From Usitatibacter rugosus (GTDB lineage Bacteria; Pseudomonadota; Gammaproteobacteria; Burkholderiales; Usitatibacteraceae): a stretch of DNA of 64,000 bases. The position numbers and the translations under genes were made by a program. Shown here one piece after another: positions 47,951 to 57,228 of the stretch. Within the stretch, counting starts at the first letter, position 1. Each line of letters begins with the position of its first letter. Below the pieces are notes generated by a model. It was not told the origin of the DNA. It saw only the letters and a list, made by a program, of their open reading frames with translations, and searched no databases. The DNA lies in the NCBI RefSeq assembly GCF_013003965.1, contig NZ_CP053069.1, forward strand, positions 3,627,419 to 3,691,418, given 5' to 3'.

Positions 47951-50900
47951 ATGTGGTTCACGCGCGTCTCGATCAACAACCCGGTCTTCGCGACCATGGT
48001 GATGGCCGCGATCATGGTGCTCGGCCTCTTCTCCTACCAGCGCCTGTCGATCGAGCAGATGCCCGACGTGAGCATTCCCGTTGCGGTGGTGCGCACGCCT
48101 TACCCCGGTGCGTCGGCCGAGGCGGTCGAGCAGGAAGTCACGCGCCGCATCGAAGAGGCGGTGAACACCGTCTCCGGCATTCGTACCATCCGCTCCGGCT
48201 CGCAGCTCGGCTTCTCGTGGGTCGTGGCCGAGTTCGAGCTCGACGTCGACATCAAGACCGCCATCCAGGACGTGCGCGACAAGGTCGCCGAGGCACGCCG
48301 CACGTTCAACCGCGACGTGGGCGAGCCCACGGTCTCGCGCGCGGACAACGACAACGACCAGCCCGTGGTCTACCTCACGATGCAGTCCGACGTGAGGAGC
48401 CTGCGCGAAGTCTCCGACCTCGCCGAGGATCTCGTCGCCAAGCGCCTGCAGGGCGCCCCGGGCGTGGGCAACGTCGAGGTGAACGGCTCGGTGCAGCGCG
48501 AGCTCGCGATCCGCCTGAAGCCCGAAATGATGGCCGCCTACGGCGTGGGCATCGACCAGATCATCGCCGCCGTGCGCGTGGAGAACCAGGACGCGCCCGC
48601 CGGCTCGCTCATCTCCGACAAGATGGAGCGCGTGGTGCGCGTGCAGGGCAAGATCAAGAGCCCGCAGGAATTCGAGCGCATCATCGTCGCGCGCCGCGGC
48701 ACCGGGGCCAATACCACCGCGGTCACGCTGGGCCAGCTCGCCGACGTGCGCGACACCCAGCGCGAGGAGAACTCGCTCGCCACGATGGACGGCAAGCGCG
48801 CGATCTCCATCCAGATCCGCAAGACCCGCGGCGCCAACACCATCGAGATGGCCGCCGCGATCCGCAAGCAGATCGAATCGCTCAAGAAGACGCTCCCCGC
48901 CGACGTGAAGCTCGAGGTGAGCTTCGACCGGTCGGAGTTCATCCGCGATTCGGTGGACAACGTGAAGCACACGATCATCGAGGGCGCGCTGCTCACGGTG
49001 CTGATCGTCTTCCTGTTCCTGCACTCGTGGCGCTCGACGGTGATCACCGGCCTCACGCTGCCGATCTCCGTGTTCGCGACCTTCATCGCGATGAACGCGT
49101 TCGGCTTCACCATCAACTTCATCACGCTGCTGGCGCTGTCGCTGTCCATCGGCGTGCTGATCGACGATGCGATCGTGGTGCGCGAGAACATCGTGCGGCA
49201 CCTGAAGATGGGCAAGACCCACCGCCAGGCCGCGCTCGAAGCCACGCAGGAGATCGGCCTCGCGGTGATGGCCACCACGTTCACCATCGTGGCCGTGTTC
49301 GTGCCCGTGGCGTTCATGGGCGGGATCATCGGGAAGTTCTTCTACCAGTTCGGCATCACGGTGGTCGTGGCCGTGATGGTGTCGCTCTTCGTGTCCTTCA
49401 CGCTCGACCCGATGCTCTCGTCGGTGTGGAAGGACCCGCCCTCGGCCTGGATGCAGCGTGGCCCGCTCGGCTGGGTGCTGCGCCAGCAGGACCGCTTCAT
49501 GGACTGGCTGCACGCGAAGTACGACGCGATCCTGCGCTGGGCCTTCAAGACCGACTACCGGAAGCTCTGGATTCCCACCTACTCGTTCCACGAGAAGCGC
49601 TTCCGCCGCGCGACCATCCGCAACCGCGGCATCGTGCTGTGGATGGCGCTGCTCACGCTGGCCGCCGCGTTCGGCCTGCTGGCCGCCGGCCTGGTGAAGA
49701 GCGAGTTCGTGCCGCAGACCGACGAGGGCTGGACCAGCCTTCGTATCCAGACCCCGGTGGGCTCCTCGCTCGCCTACACCACGTCCAAGGCCGAGCAGGT
49801 AGAAGCGGCGCTCAAGGACTATCCCGAGATCAAGCGCCTGTCGAAGAGCGTGTGGCGCAACTCCGCGTGGTTCGAGATCCAGCTCGTGGACAAGAAGAAG
49901 CGCTCGAAGAGCCAGAAGCAGATGGACGACGAGTTCCGCAATCGTCTCAAGCGCATCGCCGGCCTCGAGGTGAACATCGGCTGGAACCGCCCGATCCGCA
50001 TCTTCGCGCAGGGCTCCGACATCAAGGAGCTCGACCGCATCTCGCAGGAGGTGATCGCGAAGATCAAGGAAGTGAAGGGCACGGTGGACGTGGAGAGCAG
50101 CTTCAAGCCCACCAGCCCGGCGCTCGACATCGTCGTGAACCGCGAGCTCGCGAGCGACATGGGTGTGTCGATGCAGCAGATCGGCCTCACCACGCGGGCG
50201 CTGCTCGCCGGGGAGCTCGCCGGCCAGTGGGAAGGCCCGGACGGCGAGAACCACCAGATCCTGATTCGCCTGCCGCGCGACGAGCGTACCGGCATCGCGG
50301 ACCTGGACAAGATCTACGTCGCCTCCTACTCGTTCAACGCCGACGCCACGCCGCGCATGGTGCCGCTGCGCCAGATCGCGGAGTTCAGGCCGTCGCTTTC
50401 CGAGCGCACGATCGAGCGCCGGAACCTGCAGCGCCAGATCCAGATCTGGGGCGGTGTCGGCAGTGGTGCCACCTCGGGCGAGGTGCTGGCCGAGGTGCGC
50501 AAGATCACCTCGTCGACCGCCCTGCCGCCGGGCTACCGCTTCGACTACGGCGGCGACGGCGAGATGATGCAGGAGTCGGGCAAGTACGCCGTCATCGCGC
50601 TCGGCATCGCGGTGATCTTCATCTACCTCGTGCTCGCCTCGCAGTTCGGCAGCTTCCTGCAGCCGCTCGCCATCATGGCCTCGCTGCCGCTGTCGCTGAT
50701 CGGCGTGTTCCTCGCGCTGATGATCTTCAAGAGCACGCTCAATATCTTCTCGGTGATCGGCTTCATCATGCTGATGGGCCTCGTCACCAAGAACGCCATC
50801 CTGCTGGTGGACTTCACGAACCAGGGCATCCGGGAAGGCAAGGATCGCTACACCGCCATCCTCGACGCGGGCCAGGTGCGGCTGCGGCCCATCCTCATGA

Positions 50901-51157
50901 CCACGGCGGCGATGGTCTTCGGCATGCTGCCGCTGGCGCTGGCCCTCGGGGCCGGATCCGAGCAGCAGTCGCCGATGGCGCACGCGGTGATCGGCGGCAT
51001 CATCACCTCGACGGCGCTGACGCTCGTGGTGGTGCCCGTGCTCTTCACGTACTTCGACACGCTGGGCCGCAAGGCCACGCAGTGGATCACGAAGGGCGAG
51101 ACGGTCGATTCGCACCGGGCGCCGACGGCCGCGCTGCCCGCGGAGGGCGACGACTGA
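47951..51157 (+). CDS. RND multidrug efflux pump (HAE1/AcrB type)
   Basis: A 1068-residue inner-membrane proton-driven pump with 12 helices and two large periplasmic loops. The proton-relay aspartates are in IGVLIDDAIVVREN of helix 4, and the helix-10 lysine is in MGLVTKNAILLVDF. Its NNPVFATMVMAAIMVLGLFSY start and length fit the HAE1/MdtC-like group exporting drugs or organic acids. A third gene overlaps its stop codon. Confidence 0.95.
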   Translation: MWFTRVSINNPVFATMVMAAIMVLGLFSYQRLSIEQMPDVSIPVAVVRTPYPGASAEAVEQEVTRRIEEAVNTVSGIRTIRSGSQLGFSWVVAEFELDVDIKTAIQDVRDKVAEARRTFNRDVGEPTVSRADNDNDQPVVYLTMQSDVRSLREVSDLAEDLVAKRLQGAPGVGNVEVNGSVQRELAIRLKPEMMAAYGVGIDQIIAAVRVENQDAPAGSLISDKMERVVRVQGKIKSPQEFERIIVARRGTGANTTAVTLGQLADVRDTQREENSLATMDGKRAISIQIRKTRGANTIEMAAAIRKQIESLKKTLPADVKLEVSFDRSEFIRDSVDNVKHTIIEGALLTVLIVFLFLHSWRSTVITGLTLPISVFATFIAMNAFGFTINFITLLALSLSIGVLIDDAIVVRENIVRHLKMGKTHRQAALEATQEIGLAVMATTFTIVAVFVPVAFMGGIIGKFFYQFGITVVVAVMVSLFVSFTLDPMLSSVWKDPPSAWMQRGPLGWVLRQQDRFMDWLHAKYDAILRWAFKTDYRKLWIPTYSFHEKRFRRATIRNRGIVLWMALLTLAAAFGLLAAGLVKSEFVPQTDEGWTSLRIQTPVGSSLAYTTSKAEQVEAALKDYPEIKRLSKSVWRNSAWFEIQLVDKKKRSKSQKQMDDEFRNRLKRIAGLEVNIGWNRPIRIFAQGSDIKELDRISQEVIAKIKEVKGTVDVESSFKPTSPALDIVVNRELASDMGVSMQQIGLTTRALLAGELAGQWEGPDGENHQILIRLPRDERTGIADLDKIYVASYSFNADATPRMVPLRQIAEFRPSLSERTIERRNLQRQIQIWGGVGSGATSGEVLAEVRKITSSTALPPGYRFDYGGDGEMMQESGKYAVIALGIAVIFIYLVLASQFGSFLQPLAIMASLPLSLIGVFLALMIFKSTLNIFSVIGFIMLMGLVTKNAILLVDFTNQGIREGKDRYTAILDAGQVRLRPILMTTAAMVFGMLPLALALGAGSEQQSPMAHAVIGGIITSTALTLVVVPVLFTYFDTLGRKATQWITKGETVDSHRAPTAALPAEGDD

Positions 51158-51705
51158 CGGACCTGCTGCAACGCTCGTTCGGCCTCTCCGGTACCGCCAC
51201 TCCCCAGGAGCTCAAGGCGCGCTATCGCTCGCTCGCGCAGCGCTGCGCGCAGCCCGGGGCGCCGCCCGACGAGATCGAACGGCTGCGGGTCGCGAGCGTG
51301 GCACTCGCCCAGGAGCTGGTGTTCATCGGCTTCGACCGCATGCAGGTCGAGCAAGCGCTGGTCGACGAAGGCTGCCCGCCGTCCGTGGCAGCCGAGGGCG
51401 CCGCGGCCATCGCCGGCGCCGTCTCGCGGCGCGTGAAGTCTCCCCTGGAGCGTGAGTTCGTCTCGCCGGTGGACGCCGCCTATGCGCGCCTCGCCGACCG
51501 GACCGTGGCGGCCGAATCGGCGCGCAACCTGACGCCCTCCAGCTACGGGCTCGGCTTCATCATCAAGCTCGCCGTCGCGTTCCTGGTCGTCATGGGGGCG
51601 CTCGTCACGTCGCTCGACTTCTTCCCGCGCGTCCTGCGGCCCGCGAAGGTCGAACCCGCACCGGTGCAGATCCAGCTGCTGCCCGCGGAGAACCCCAAGA
51701 AATAG
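51154..51705 (+). CDS. Uncharacterised single-helix membrane protein with probable CTG start
   Basis: The frame is open after the RND pump and ends at 51705, but has no ATG or GTG in its first 130 or so bases. The best start is CTG at 51154, which overlaps the pump stop (CTGA) six to seven bases after GGAGGG, giving 183 residues. The N-terminal 90 residues are helical and charged (TPQELKARYRSLAQR looks faintly J-domain-like). One membrane helix lies at about 133-155 and a short Pro-rich tail follows. No family is recognised. The next in-frame starts (GTG or ATG after residue 48) would remove half of the soluble part. Confidence 0.6.
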   Translation: MTDLLQRSFGLSGTATPQELKARYRSLAQRCAQPGAPPDEIERLRVASVALAQELVFIGFDRMQVEQALVDEGCPPSVAAEGAAAIAGAVSRRVKSPLEREFVSPVDAAYARLADRTVAAESARNLTPSSYGLGFIIKLAVAFLVVMGALVTSLDFFPRVLRPAKVEPAPVQIQLLPAENPKK

Positions 51706-51707
51706 GC

Positions 51708-51736
51708 AAATAAATGGGGTCAGACCCCATTTATTT
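51708..51736. repeat. 29-bp perfect palindrome with GGGGTCAGACCCC core
   Basis: 14-bp arms (51708-51721 and 51723-51736) flank a single central A and are perfect inverse complements. It begins two bases after the upstream stop and its last base is part of the ggt stop codon. The ends AAATAAA/TTTATTT give each strand a GC stem followed by T-rich sequence. It shares the GGGGTCAGACC core with the repeat at 55042-55096. Confidence 0.9.
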
Positions 51737-53319
51737 CAGAAGCCGATCGCGCAGCCGTCCTTGCGGTGGTCGGACGCGGCGAGGTAGCCGTCCTCGAGAC
51801 GGTGGATGAGCTGCGCACCGCCGAAGCCGAACATCGGCACCTCGGGCGGCACGATCTTGTGGCCGCGGCGCACCAGCTCCTCGGTCACGGTCGCGGGCAT
51901 CCGGTCCTCGACGCAGATCGTGTAGTCGGGATTCACGATCCAGCGCGGCGCATCGGTGCAGGCCTGCGGGTTCTGGTGGTAGTCGACGAGGCGCACGACC
52001 ATCTGCAGGTGGCCCTGCGGCTGCATCATGCCGCCCATCACGCCGAAGGACATGACCGGAACGCCGTCGCGCGTGAGGAAGCCGGGGATGATCGTGTGGT
52101 ACGGGCGCTTCCGCGGGCCAACCTCGTTCGCATGGCCGGCCACGAGCTTGAAGCCCGCGCCGCGGTTCTGAAGGCTGATGCCGGTGCCGGGCACCACGAC
52201 GCCCGAGCCGAAGCCCATGTAGTTGGACTGGATCAGCGAGACCATCATTCCGCTCTCGTCCGCGGTGGTGAGGTAGACCGTGCCGCCGTCCTTCGGGATG
52301 CCGGACTTCGGATGCGATGCGCGCTTCATGTCGATCAGCTTCGCGCGCTGGGCGAGGTAGCCGGCGTCCAGCAGCTCCTCGACCGTCGTCTGCATCGTCG
52401 ACGGATCGGACACGTGCTTCCACGCATCCGCGAAGCCGAGCTTCATGGCCTCGATCTGCAGGTGGATGCTGTCGGCGGAATCGGCCGGGTGCGAGGAGAC
52501 GTCGAAGCCGGAGAGGATGCCGAGCGCGGTGAGCGAGGCGATGCCGTGGCCGTTGGGCGGGATCTGGTGCAGGCGATAGCCGCGGTAGTCGATGGAGATC
52601 GTGTCCACCCAGTCGTTCTTGTGGGCGGCGAGATCCTCGGCGGTCATCGCGCCGTCGTCGGAGGCGCTGGCGAGGGCGATGCGCTCGGCGAGCGGGCCGC
52701 GGTAGAAGCTCTCGCCGCGCGTGGCGGCGATTTCCTCGAGTGTGTCGGCCTGTTGCGGGCAGTAGAAGCGCTCGCCCGCGTAGGGCGCGCGATCCTTCGG
52801 CAGGAAGGTCCAGGAGAACTCGGAGAAGTCCTTGAAGTTCGGCGCCTGGCGCGCCCACGACAGCGCCGTGATCGGCGAGACCATGTAGCTCTCGCGCGCG
52901 TACTTGATCGCGAACTCGAAGAGCTGCGCGAAGGGAAGCTTGCCGAACTTGGCGGAGAGGTCGGCCCAGGCGGCCACGCAGCCCGGAACCGTCACCGCGT
53001 CCCAGCCGTGGATCGGCATGGCCGTCTTGCCCTTGAAGCGCTCGGGCGTCCAGCCGGCGGGCGAGCGGCCCGAGGCGTTGAGCCCATGCAGCTTCTTCCC
53101 GTCCCACAGGATGGCGAAGAGGTCCGAGCCGATGCCGTTGCTGGTGGGCTCGACCACCGTGAGCGTGATGGCGGCGGCGAGCGCGGCATCCACGGCGTTG
53201 CCGCCGCGGTGGAGCATCTGCAGGCCGGCCTGCGCGGCGAGCGGCTGCGAGGTGGCGACGACGTTCTTCGCCAGCACCGGCATGCGCTGCGAGGTATACG
53301 GGAAATCCCAGGTGAACAT
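51736..53319 (-). CDS. Gamma-glutamyltransferase-family protein
   Basis: A 527-residue Ntn-hydrolase. The self-cleavage threonine is T347 in KDGGTVYLTTADESG, and the substrate-binding region is SGVVVPGTGISLQNRGAGF. No signal peptide is seen, so it is likely cytoplasmic, unlike classical Ggt. It could hydrolyse gamma-glutamyl amides, glutathione derivatives or acyl amides. It lies 16 bases after a Bug binding-protein gene in the same direction, so the pair probably takes up and cleaves one compound. Confidence 0.9.
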   Translation of the reverse strand: MFTWDFPYTSQRMPVLAKNVVATSQPLAAQAGLQMLHRGGNAVDAALAAAITLTVVEPTSNGIGSDLFAILWDGKKLHGLNASGRSPAGWTPERFKGKTAMPIHGWDAVTVPGCVAAWADLSAKFGKLPFAQLFEFAIKYARESYMVSPITALSWARQAPNFKDFSEFSWTFLPKDRAPYAGERFYCPQQADTLEEIAATRGESFYRGPLAERIALASASDDGAMTAEDLAAHKNDWVDTISIDYRGYRLHQIPPNGHGIASLTALGILSGFDVSSHPADSADSIHLQIEAMKLGFADAWKHVSDPSTMQTTVEELLDAGYLAQRAKLIDMKRASHPKSGIPKDGGTVYLTTADESGMMVSLIQSNYMGFGSGVVVPGTGISLQNRGAGFKLVAGHANEVGPRKRPYHTIIPGFLTRDGVPVMSFGVMGGMMQPQGHLQMVVRLVDYHQNPQACTDAPRWIVNPDYTICVEDRMPATVTEELVRRGHKIVPPEVPMFGFGGAQLIHRLEDGYLAASDHRKDGCAIGF

Positions 53320-53335
53320 GCGGCGTCTTTTCGTT

Positions 53336-54295
53336 CTATTCGGGTTTGACGTTGGCGTCGTGGATCACCTTCGACCACTTCGCCGATTCGCTCGCGATCA
53401 CCTTCACGAAATCCTGCTGCGTCCCGCCGGTGATGTCGAAGCCCAGCTGGCGGAAGCGCTCCTTGATCGCGGGATCCCCGAGGATCTTGTTCATCTCGGT
53501 GTTCACGCGGTCGACGACGGCCTTGGGCGTGCCCGCGGGCGCGAAGATGCCGAAGTAGTTCCAGGAGTCGAAGCCCTTGAGGCCCGACTCGTCGATCGTG
53601 GGGAGGTTGGGCACGAGATCGGAACGCTGCAGCGACGAGATGCCCAGCGCGTTCAGGCGCCCGCTGTCCAGGTGCGGCTTCGCGGTCATCACGCTGTCGA
53701 AGAGGATCGAGACCGTGCCCTGCGCGAGGTCGGGGATGGAGAGCTGCGTCCCCTTGTACGGCACGTGCGTGAGCTTGATGCCGGCCTGCGCGGAGAACAT
53801 CTCCGCCGTCAGGTGCGCGACGCTGCCGATGCCGCTGGTGGAATAGTTGTACTTGCCCGGATCCTTCTTCGCGAGCTCGATGAACTCGCGCACGTTCCTC
53901 GCCGGGATCTTCGGCGAGATGAGCATGATGTTCGTGGCGTAGCCGACGTACACGACCGGGACGAAGTCCTTCACCGGATCGTAGGGCAGCTTCTGCAGGT
54001 AGGGGCCGACCGAGTGCGTGCTGCCCGTGGCCATCAGCAGCGTGTAGCCGTCATTGGGGCTCTTCGCCGCGAGGTCCGAGCCGATCGTGCCGCCGGCGCC
54101 GGGCTTGTTGTCGACGACGACCGCCTGCCCCAGGGCGGTGCTGAGCTTGTCCGAGAGCGAGCGCGTGAGCACGTCGGTCGGGCCGCCCGCCGGGAACGGC
54201 ACGATCATCTTGATGGGCTTGGTGGGCCACGCCTGGGCGTGGGCGGCGGATGCGGCGAGCGCAAGCGCGAGGCTCGCGGCGATTCGGACGAGCAT
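53336..54295 (-). CDS. TTT-family periplasmic solute-binding protein (Bug type)
   Basis: A 319-residue extracytoplasmic receptor. Sec signal (1-21, AHAQA), then the Bug motifs PIKMIVPFPAGGPTDVLTR, VDNKPGAGGTIG and a C-terminal helical lobe. Bug proteins bind carboxylates such as citrate, tartrate or aromatic acids and pass them to TctAB. No membrane genes are beside it, so it may use the TctAB encoded at 55106-57135 or act as a sensor. It is divergent from the dehalogenase. Confidence 0.93.
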   Translation of the reverse strand: MLVRIAASLALALAASAAHAQAWPTKPIKMIVPFPAGGPTDVLTRSLSDKLSTALGQAVVVDNKPGAGGTIGSDLAAKSPNDGYTLLMATGSTHSVGPYLQKLPYDPVKDFVPVVYVGYATNIMLISPKIPARNVREFIELAKKDPGKYNYSTSGIGSVAHLTAEMFSAQAGIKLTHVPYKGTQLSIPDLAQGTVSILFDSVMTAKPHLDSGRLNALGISSLQRSDLVPNLPTIDESGLKGFDSWNYFGIFAPAGTPKAVVDRVNTEMNKILGDPAIKERFRQLGFDITGGTQQDFVKVIASESAKWSKVIHDANVKPE

Positions 54296-54352
54296 GGGGC
54301 GTTCCGGATGTGCGGGGTTGCCCCAATGGTAGCATCGGCCAAAAGCACACCC

Positions 54353-55030
54353 ATGGCCCAAGAGATATCAGCCCTTGTGTTCGACGCGTACGGCACGCTC
54401 TTCGACGTGCACTCCGTCACGCGCCTCGCCGACACGCTCTTTCCCGGGCGTGGCGCCGCGCTCTCGGCAGCCTGGCGGACCAAGCAGCTCGAGTACACGT
54501 GGCTGCGCTCGCTCATGGACCGCTACGAGGATTTCAACCGCGTGACCGCGGCCAGCCTCGACTGGTCGCTCGAGCACCTGGGCCTCGAGGCGGACGAGGC
54601 GGCGCGGCGCGCGCTGGTCGCGGAATACCGGACGCTGGCGGTGTTTCCCGAAGTGCCCGCGGCGCTCGATGCGATGGCGCGGCAACGCCCGCTCGCGATC
54701 CTCTCCAACGGGCATCCCGAGATGCTCGAGGCCGTCGTCGAGCACAACAAGCTGAGGAACCTCTTCCGCGGCGGCGTGCTCTCGGTGCACGCGGCCAAGG
54801 TCTTCAAGCCGCACCCGAGCGTCTACGCGCTCGCCGAGAATCGCCTCGGCGTGCCGCGCTCGCTCACGGGCTTCGTGTCGTCCAACGGGTGGGATGCGGC
54901 GGGCGCGCGAACCTTCGGCTTCCAGGTCTTCTGGGTGAATCGCGGGAAGGCGCCGGTGGAGCGGCTGGGCGTGCGGCCCGATGCCGTGATCTCGAATCTC
55001 TCCGAACTTGCCGAGCTCCTGAAGCAATAG
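54353..55030 (+). CDS. L-2-haloacid dehalogenase (haloacid dehalogenase type II)
   Basis: A 225-residue HAD-superfamily dehalogenase. Nine active-site residues of L-DEX-type enzymes have counterparts: D11 nucleophile, T15, R42, S118, K152, Y158, S176, N178 and D181. The cap helices with YTWLRSLMDRYEDF are typical. The family replaces halogen by hydroxyl with inversion at C2, turning L-2-halo acids into D-2-hydroxy acids. It is flanked by Bug and TctAB genes for carboxylate uptake. It is transcribed alone on the plus strand. Confidence 0.92.
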   Translation: MAQEISALVFDAYGTLFDVHSVTRLADTLFPGRGAALSAAWRTKQLEYTWLRSLMDRYEDFNRVTAASLDWSLEHLGLEADEAARRALVAEYRTLAVFPEVPAALDAMARQRPLAILSNGHPEMLEAVVEHNKLRNLFRGGVLSVHAAKVFKPHPSVYALAENRLGVPRSLTGFVSSNGWDAAGARTFGFQVFWVNRGKAPVERLGVRPDAVISNLSELAELLKQ

Positions 55031-55041
55031 GCGCAAAAGAA

Positions 55042-55096
55042 AGGGGTCAGACCCTTTTATTCGCGAAAAGCACGCGAATAAAAGGGTCTGACCCCT
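55042..55096. repeat. 24-bp perfect inverted repeat with GGGGTCAGACCC core
   Basis: Arms 55042-55065 and 55073-55096 are perfect inverse complements with a seven-base loop. Each arm begins AGGGGTCAGACCC and ends TTTTATTCGCG. It lies between the stops of the dehalogenase and tctA. The arm itself contains a GGGTCAGACCC palindrome, so it can fold as one long hairpin or as two small ones. Confidence 0.9.
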
Positions 55097-55105
55097 GGAT
55101 TCTCT

Positions 55106-56605
55106 CTACTCCTGGAAAGCTTCTTCGCGCTTCTTGGAGATCGACGGCGCCATCACGATCAGCAGCAGCGCGGCGGAGAGGATCAGCAGCACGAGGCTGA
55201 TCGGGCGTTCGTAGAACACGTCGATCTTGCCTCGCGAGAGCAGCAGCGCTCTTCGCAAGTTCTCCTCCATCATCGGTCCCAGCACGAAGCCCAGCAGCAA
55301 CGGGGCTGGCTCGGTGTCGAGCTTGATGAAGAGGTAGCCGATGAAGCCGAAGAGCGCCGTCAGGAAGACGTCCATCGTGGCGTTGTTGATCGAGTACACG
55401 CCGATGCAGCAGAACGTGAGGATCGCCGGGTAGAGGTACTTGTAGTCGACCGACAGCAGCTTCACCCACAGGCCGATCATCGGCAGGTTCAGCACCACGA
55501 GCAGGAAGTTGCCCACCCACATCGAGGCGATCATCCCCCAGAAGAGCTCGGGCTTCGCCGTCATGATCTGCGGGCCGGGCTGGATGCCGTGGATGATCAT
55601 CGCGCCGATCATCAGCGCCATCACCGGGTTGGACGGGATGCCGAGCGTGAGCAGCGGGATGAAGGAAGTCTGCGCGGCCGCGTTGTTCGCGGACTCCGGG
55701 GCGGCCACGCCCTCGAGGGCGCCCTTGCCGAAGCGGCTCGGGTCCTTCGACAGCTTCTTCTCCAGCGTGTAGGCCGAGAACGAGCCCAGCACCGGGCCAC
55801 CGCCCGGCAGGATGCCGAGGAACGCACCCAGCGCGGTTCCGCGCAGCGTCGCCGGCGTGACCTGCTTGATGTCGGCGAAGTTCGGAAGCAGGCCGGTGAT
55901 CGACTTCGTGAACACCTCGCGCTTCTCGCCTTGCTCCAGGTTCCGGATGATCTCGGAGAAGCCGAAGATGCCCATCGCGATCGTGCCGATGCCCACGCCG
56001 TCGATCAGCTCCGGAAGGCCGAAGCTGTAGCGCGCCACGCCGGAGTTCACGTCGGTGCCGATCAGCCCCATCAGCAGCCCGAGGATGATCATCGCGATCG
56101 CCTTGATGAGCGAGCCGTGCGCCAGCACCACCGCGGCGACCAGGCCCAGCACCATCAGCGAGAAGTAGTCCGCGGGGCCGAACTTCAGGGCCAGCTCCGC
56201 GAGCGGCGGGGCGAAGCCCGCGATCAGCAGCGTGGCCACCGAGCCCGCGAAGAAGGACGAGAGCGCCGCGACCCCGAGTGCCTTCCCTGCCTTTCCCTGC
56301 CTCGCTAACTGATAGCCGTCCAGGCAGGTCACCACCGATGAGACCTCCCCCGGCAGGTTCACCAGGATGGCCGTCGTCGAGCCGCCGTACTGCGCTCCGT
56401 AGTAGATGCCGGCCAGCATGATCAGCGCGGACACCGGTGGCAGCACGAACGTGGCGGGCAGCAGCATGGAGATCGTCGCGATCGGTCCGATGCCGGGCAA
56501 CACCCCGATCAGCGTACCGAGCAGCACGCCGATGAAGCAATACATGATGTTGCTGAAGGTCAGCGCGACCGAGAAGCCGAGTGCCAGGTTGTTGAGGAAG
56601 TCCAT
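55106..56605 (-). CDS. tctA: Tripartite tricarboxylate transporter large subunit TctA
   Basis: A 499-residue inner-membrane permease with about 12 helices. Signature regions are GTLIGVLPGIGPIATISMLLP near the N-terminus, YGGSTTAILVNLPGE and GILPGGGPVLGSFSAY. With TctB and a Bug protein it imports carboxylates using the ion gradient. It follows tctB by 11 bases. Confidence 0.95.
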   Translation of the reverse strand: MDFLNNLALGFSVALTFSNIMYCFIGVLLGTLIGVLPGIGPIATISMLLPATFVLPPVSALIMLAGIYYGAQYGGSTTAILVNLPGEVSSVVTCLDGYQLARQGKAGKALGVAALSSFFAGSVATLLIAGFAPPLAELALKFGPADYFSLMVLGLVAAVVLAHGSLIKAIAMIILGLLMGLIGTDVNSGVARYSFGLPELIDGVGIGTIAMGIFGFSEIIRNLEQGEKREVFTKSITGLLPNFADIKQVTPATLRGTALGAFLGILPGGGPVLGSFSAYTLEKKLSKDPSRFGKGALEGVAAPESANNAAAQTSFIPLLTLGIPSNPVMALMIGAMIIHGIQPGPQIMTAKPELFWGMIASMWVGNFLLVVLNLPMIGLWVKLLSVDYKYLYPAILTFCCIGVYSINNATMDVFLTALFGFIGYLFIKLDTEPAPLLLGFVLGPMMEENLRRALLLSRGKIDVFYERPISLVLLILSAALLLIVMAPSISKKREEAFQE

Positions 56606-56616
56606 GGCTTATTCCT

Positions 56617-57135
56617 TTAGACGCGGCAAGCGCGCATGTCCTGCAGGTTCGCGACGTCGGGACAGAGCGGGATCGGCAGCTTCAACCCGTAGACGAACAC
56701 CCCGGTCGCGAAGATGATCAGGCACACCGCGAGGATGATCGTGGGCTTCCAGCGGAAGTCGTGGCTTCCCATGCTGGCGATGACGACGAGGATGATGCCC
56801 GCGATCGGCATGCCCAGCGGCTTCATGAGCAGGCCGAAGGACACCACGGCGGAGAGGACCCAGAGGATCGGGCCCCAGTGGAATTTCTCGACGGGCTTCA
56901 CCTCGCTGCTGCGCAGCGCCATCACGGCGATGGCGACGCCGAGGATGAACAGGATGAGGCCGAGCCAGAAGGGGAAGAATGCGGGGCCCATGCGCGCCGG
57001 GGTACCCATCGAGTAGCCGGCCATCAGCACCTTGTCGCCGATCTTCACGCCGTAGGCAACGATCAGGAACAGGAATCCGATGCTGGCGAACATCACGCCG
57101 GCCCAGAAATCCGTCTGGTTTCCTTTCTTCATCAT
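56617..57135 (-). CDS. tctB: Tripartite tricarboxylate transporter small subunit TctB
   Basis: A 172-residue protein with four predicted helices and the TctB segment GTPARMGPAFFPFWLGLILF. The start is one of two adjacent ATG codons (57135 or 57132). It has its own predicted promoter. Confidence 0.92.
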   Translation of the reverse strand: MMKKGNQTDFWAGVMFASIGFLFLIVAYGVKIGDKVLMAGYSMGTPARMGPAFFPFWLGLILFILGVAIAVMALRSSEVKPVEKFHWGPILWVLSAVVSFGLLMKPLGMPIAGIILVVIASMGSHDFRWKPTIILAVCLIIFATGVFVYGLKLPIPLCPDVANLQDMRACRV

Positions 57136-57177
57136 GGCTTTCTCTCTCTCGGTGTGCGCATCGGTGCGGCCGGCCTG

Positions 57178-57186
57178 ATTATGTCA
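57178..57186 (-). promoter_or_regulatory. Predicted extended -10 promoter of tctBA
   Basis: The minus strand reads TGACATAAT, an extended -10 element in the 93-base gap between the Bug gene and tctB. The predicted start is near 57172. No -35 match is seen. It suggests tctBA can be made independently of the upstream operon. Confidence 0.4.
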
Positions 57187-57228
57187 GCATCGCGGACCGC
57201 GGGAATGACGCAGTGCAGCAACGCAACG

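Noticed and set aside
47417-51115. Very long antisense frame (1232 codons) opposite the RND genes
   Set aside because: It lies wholly antisense to two clear efflux genes, has low-complexity Arg/His/Asp-rich composition and no domain; it is a GC-skew shadow. Similar frames opposite nuoM/nuoL, carB and putA were left out for the same reason.
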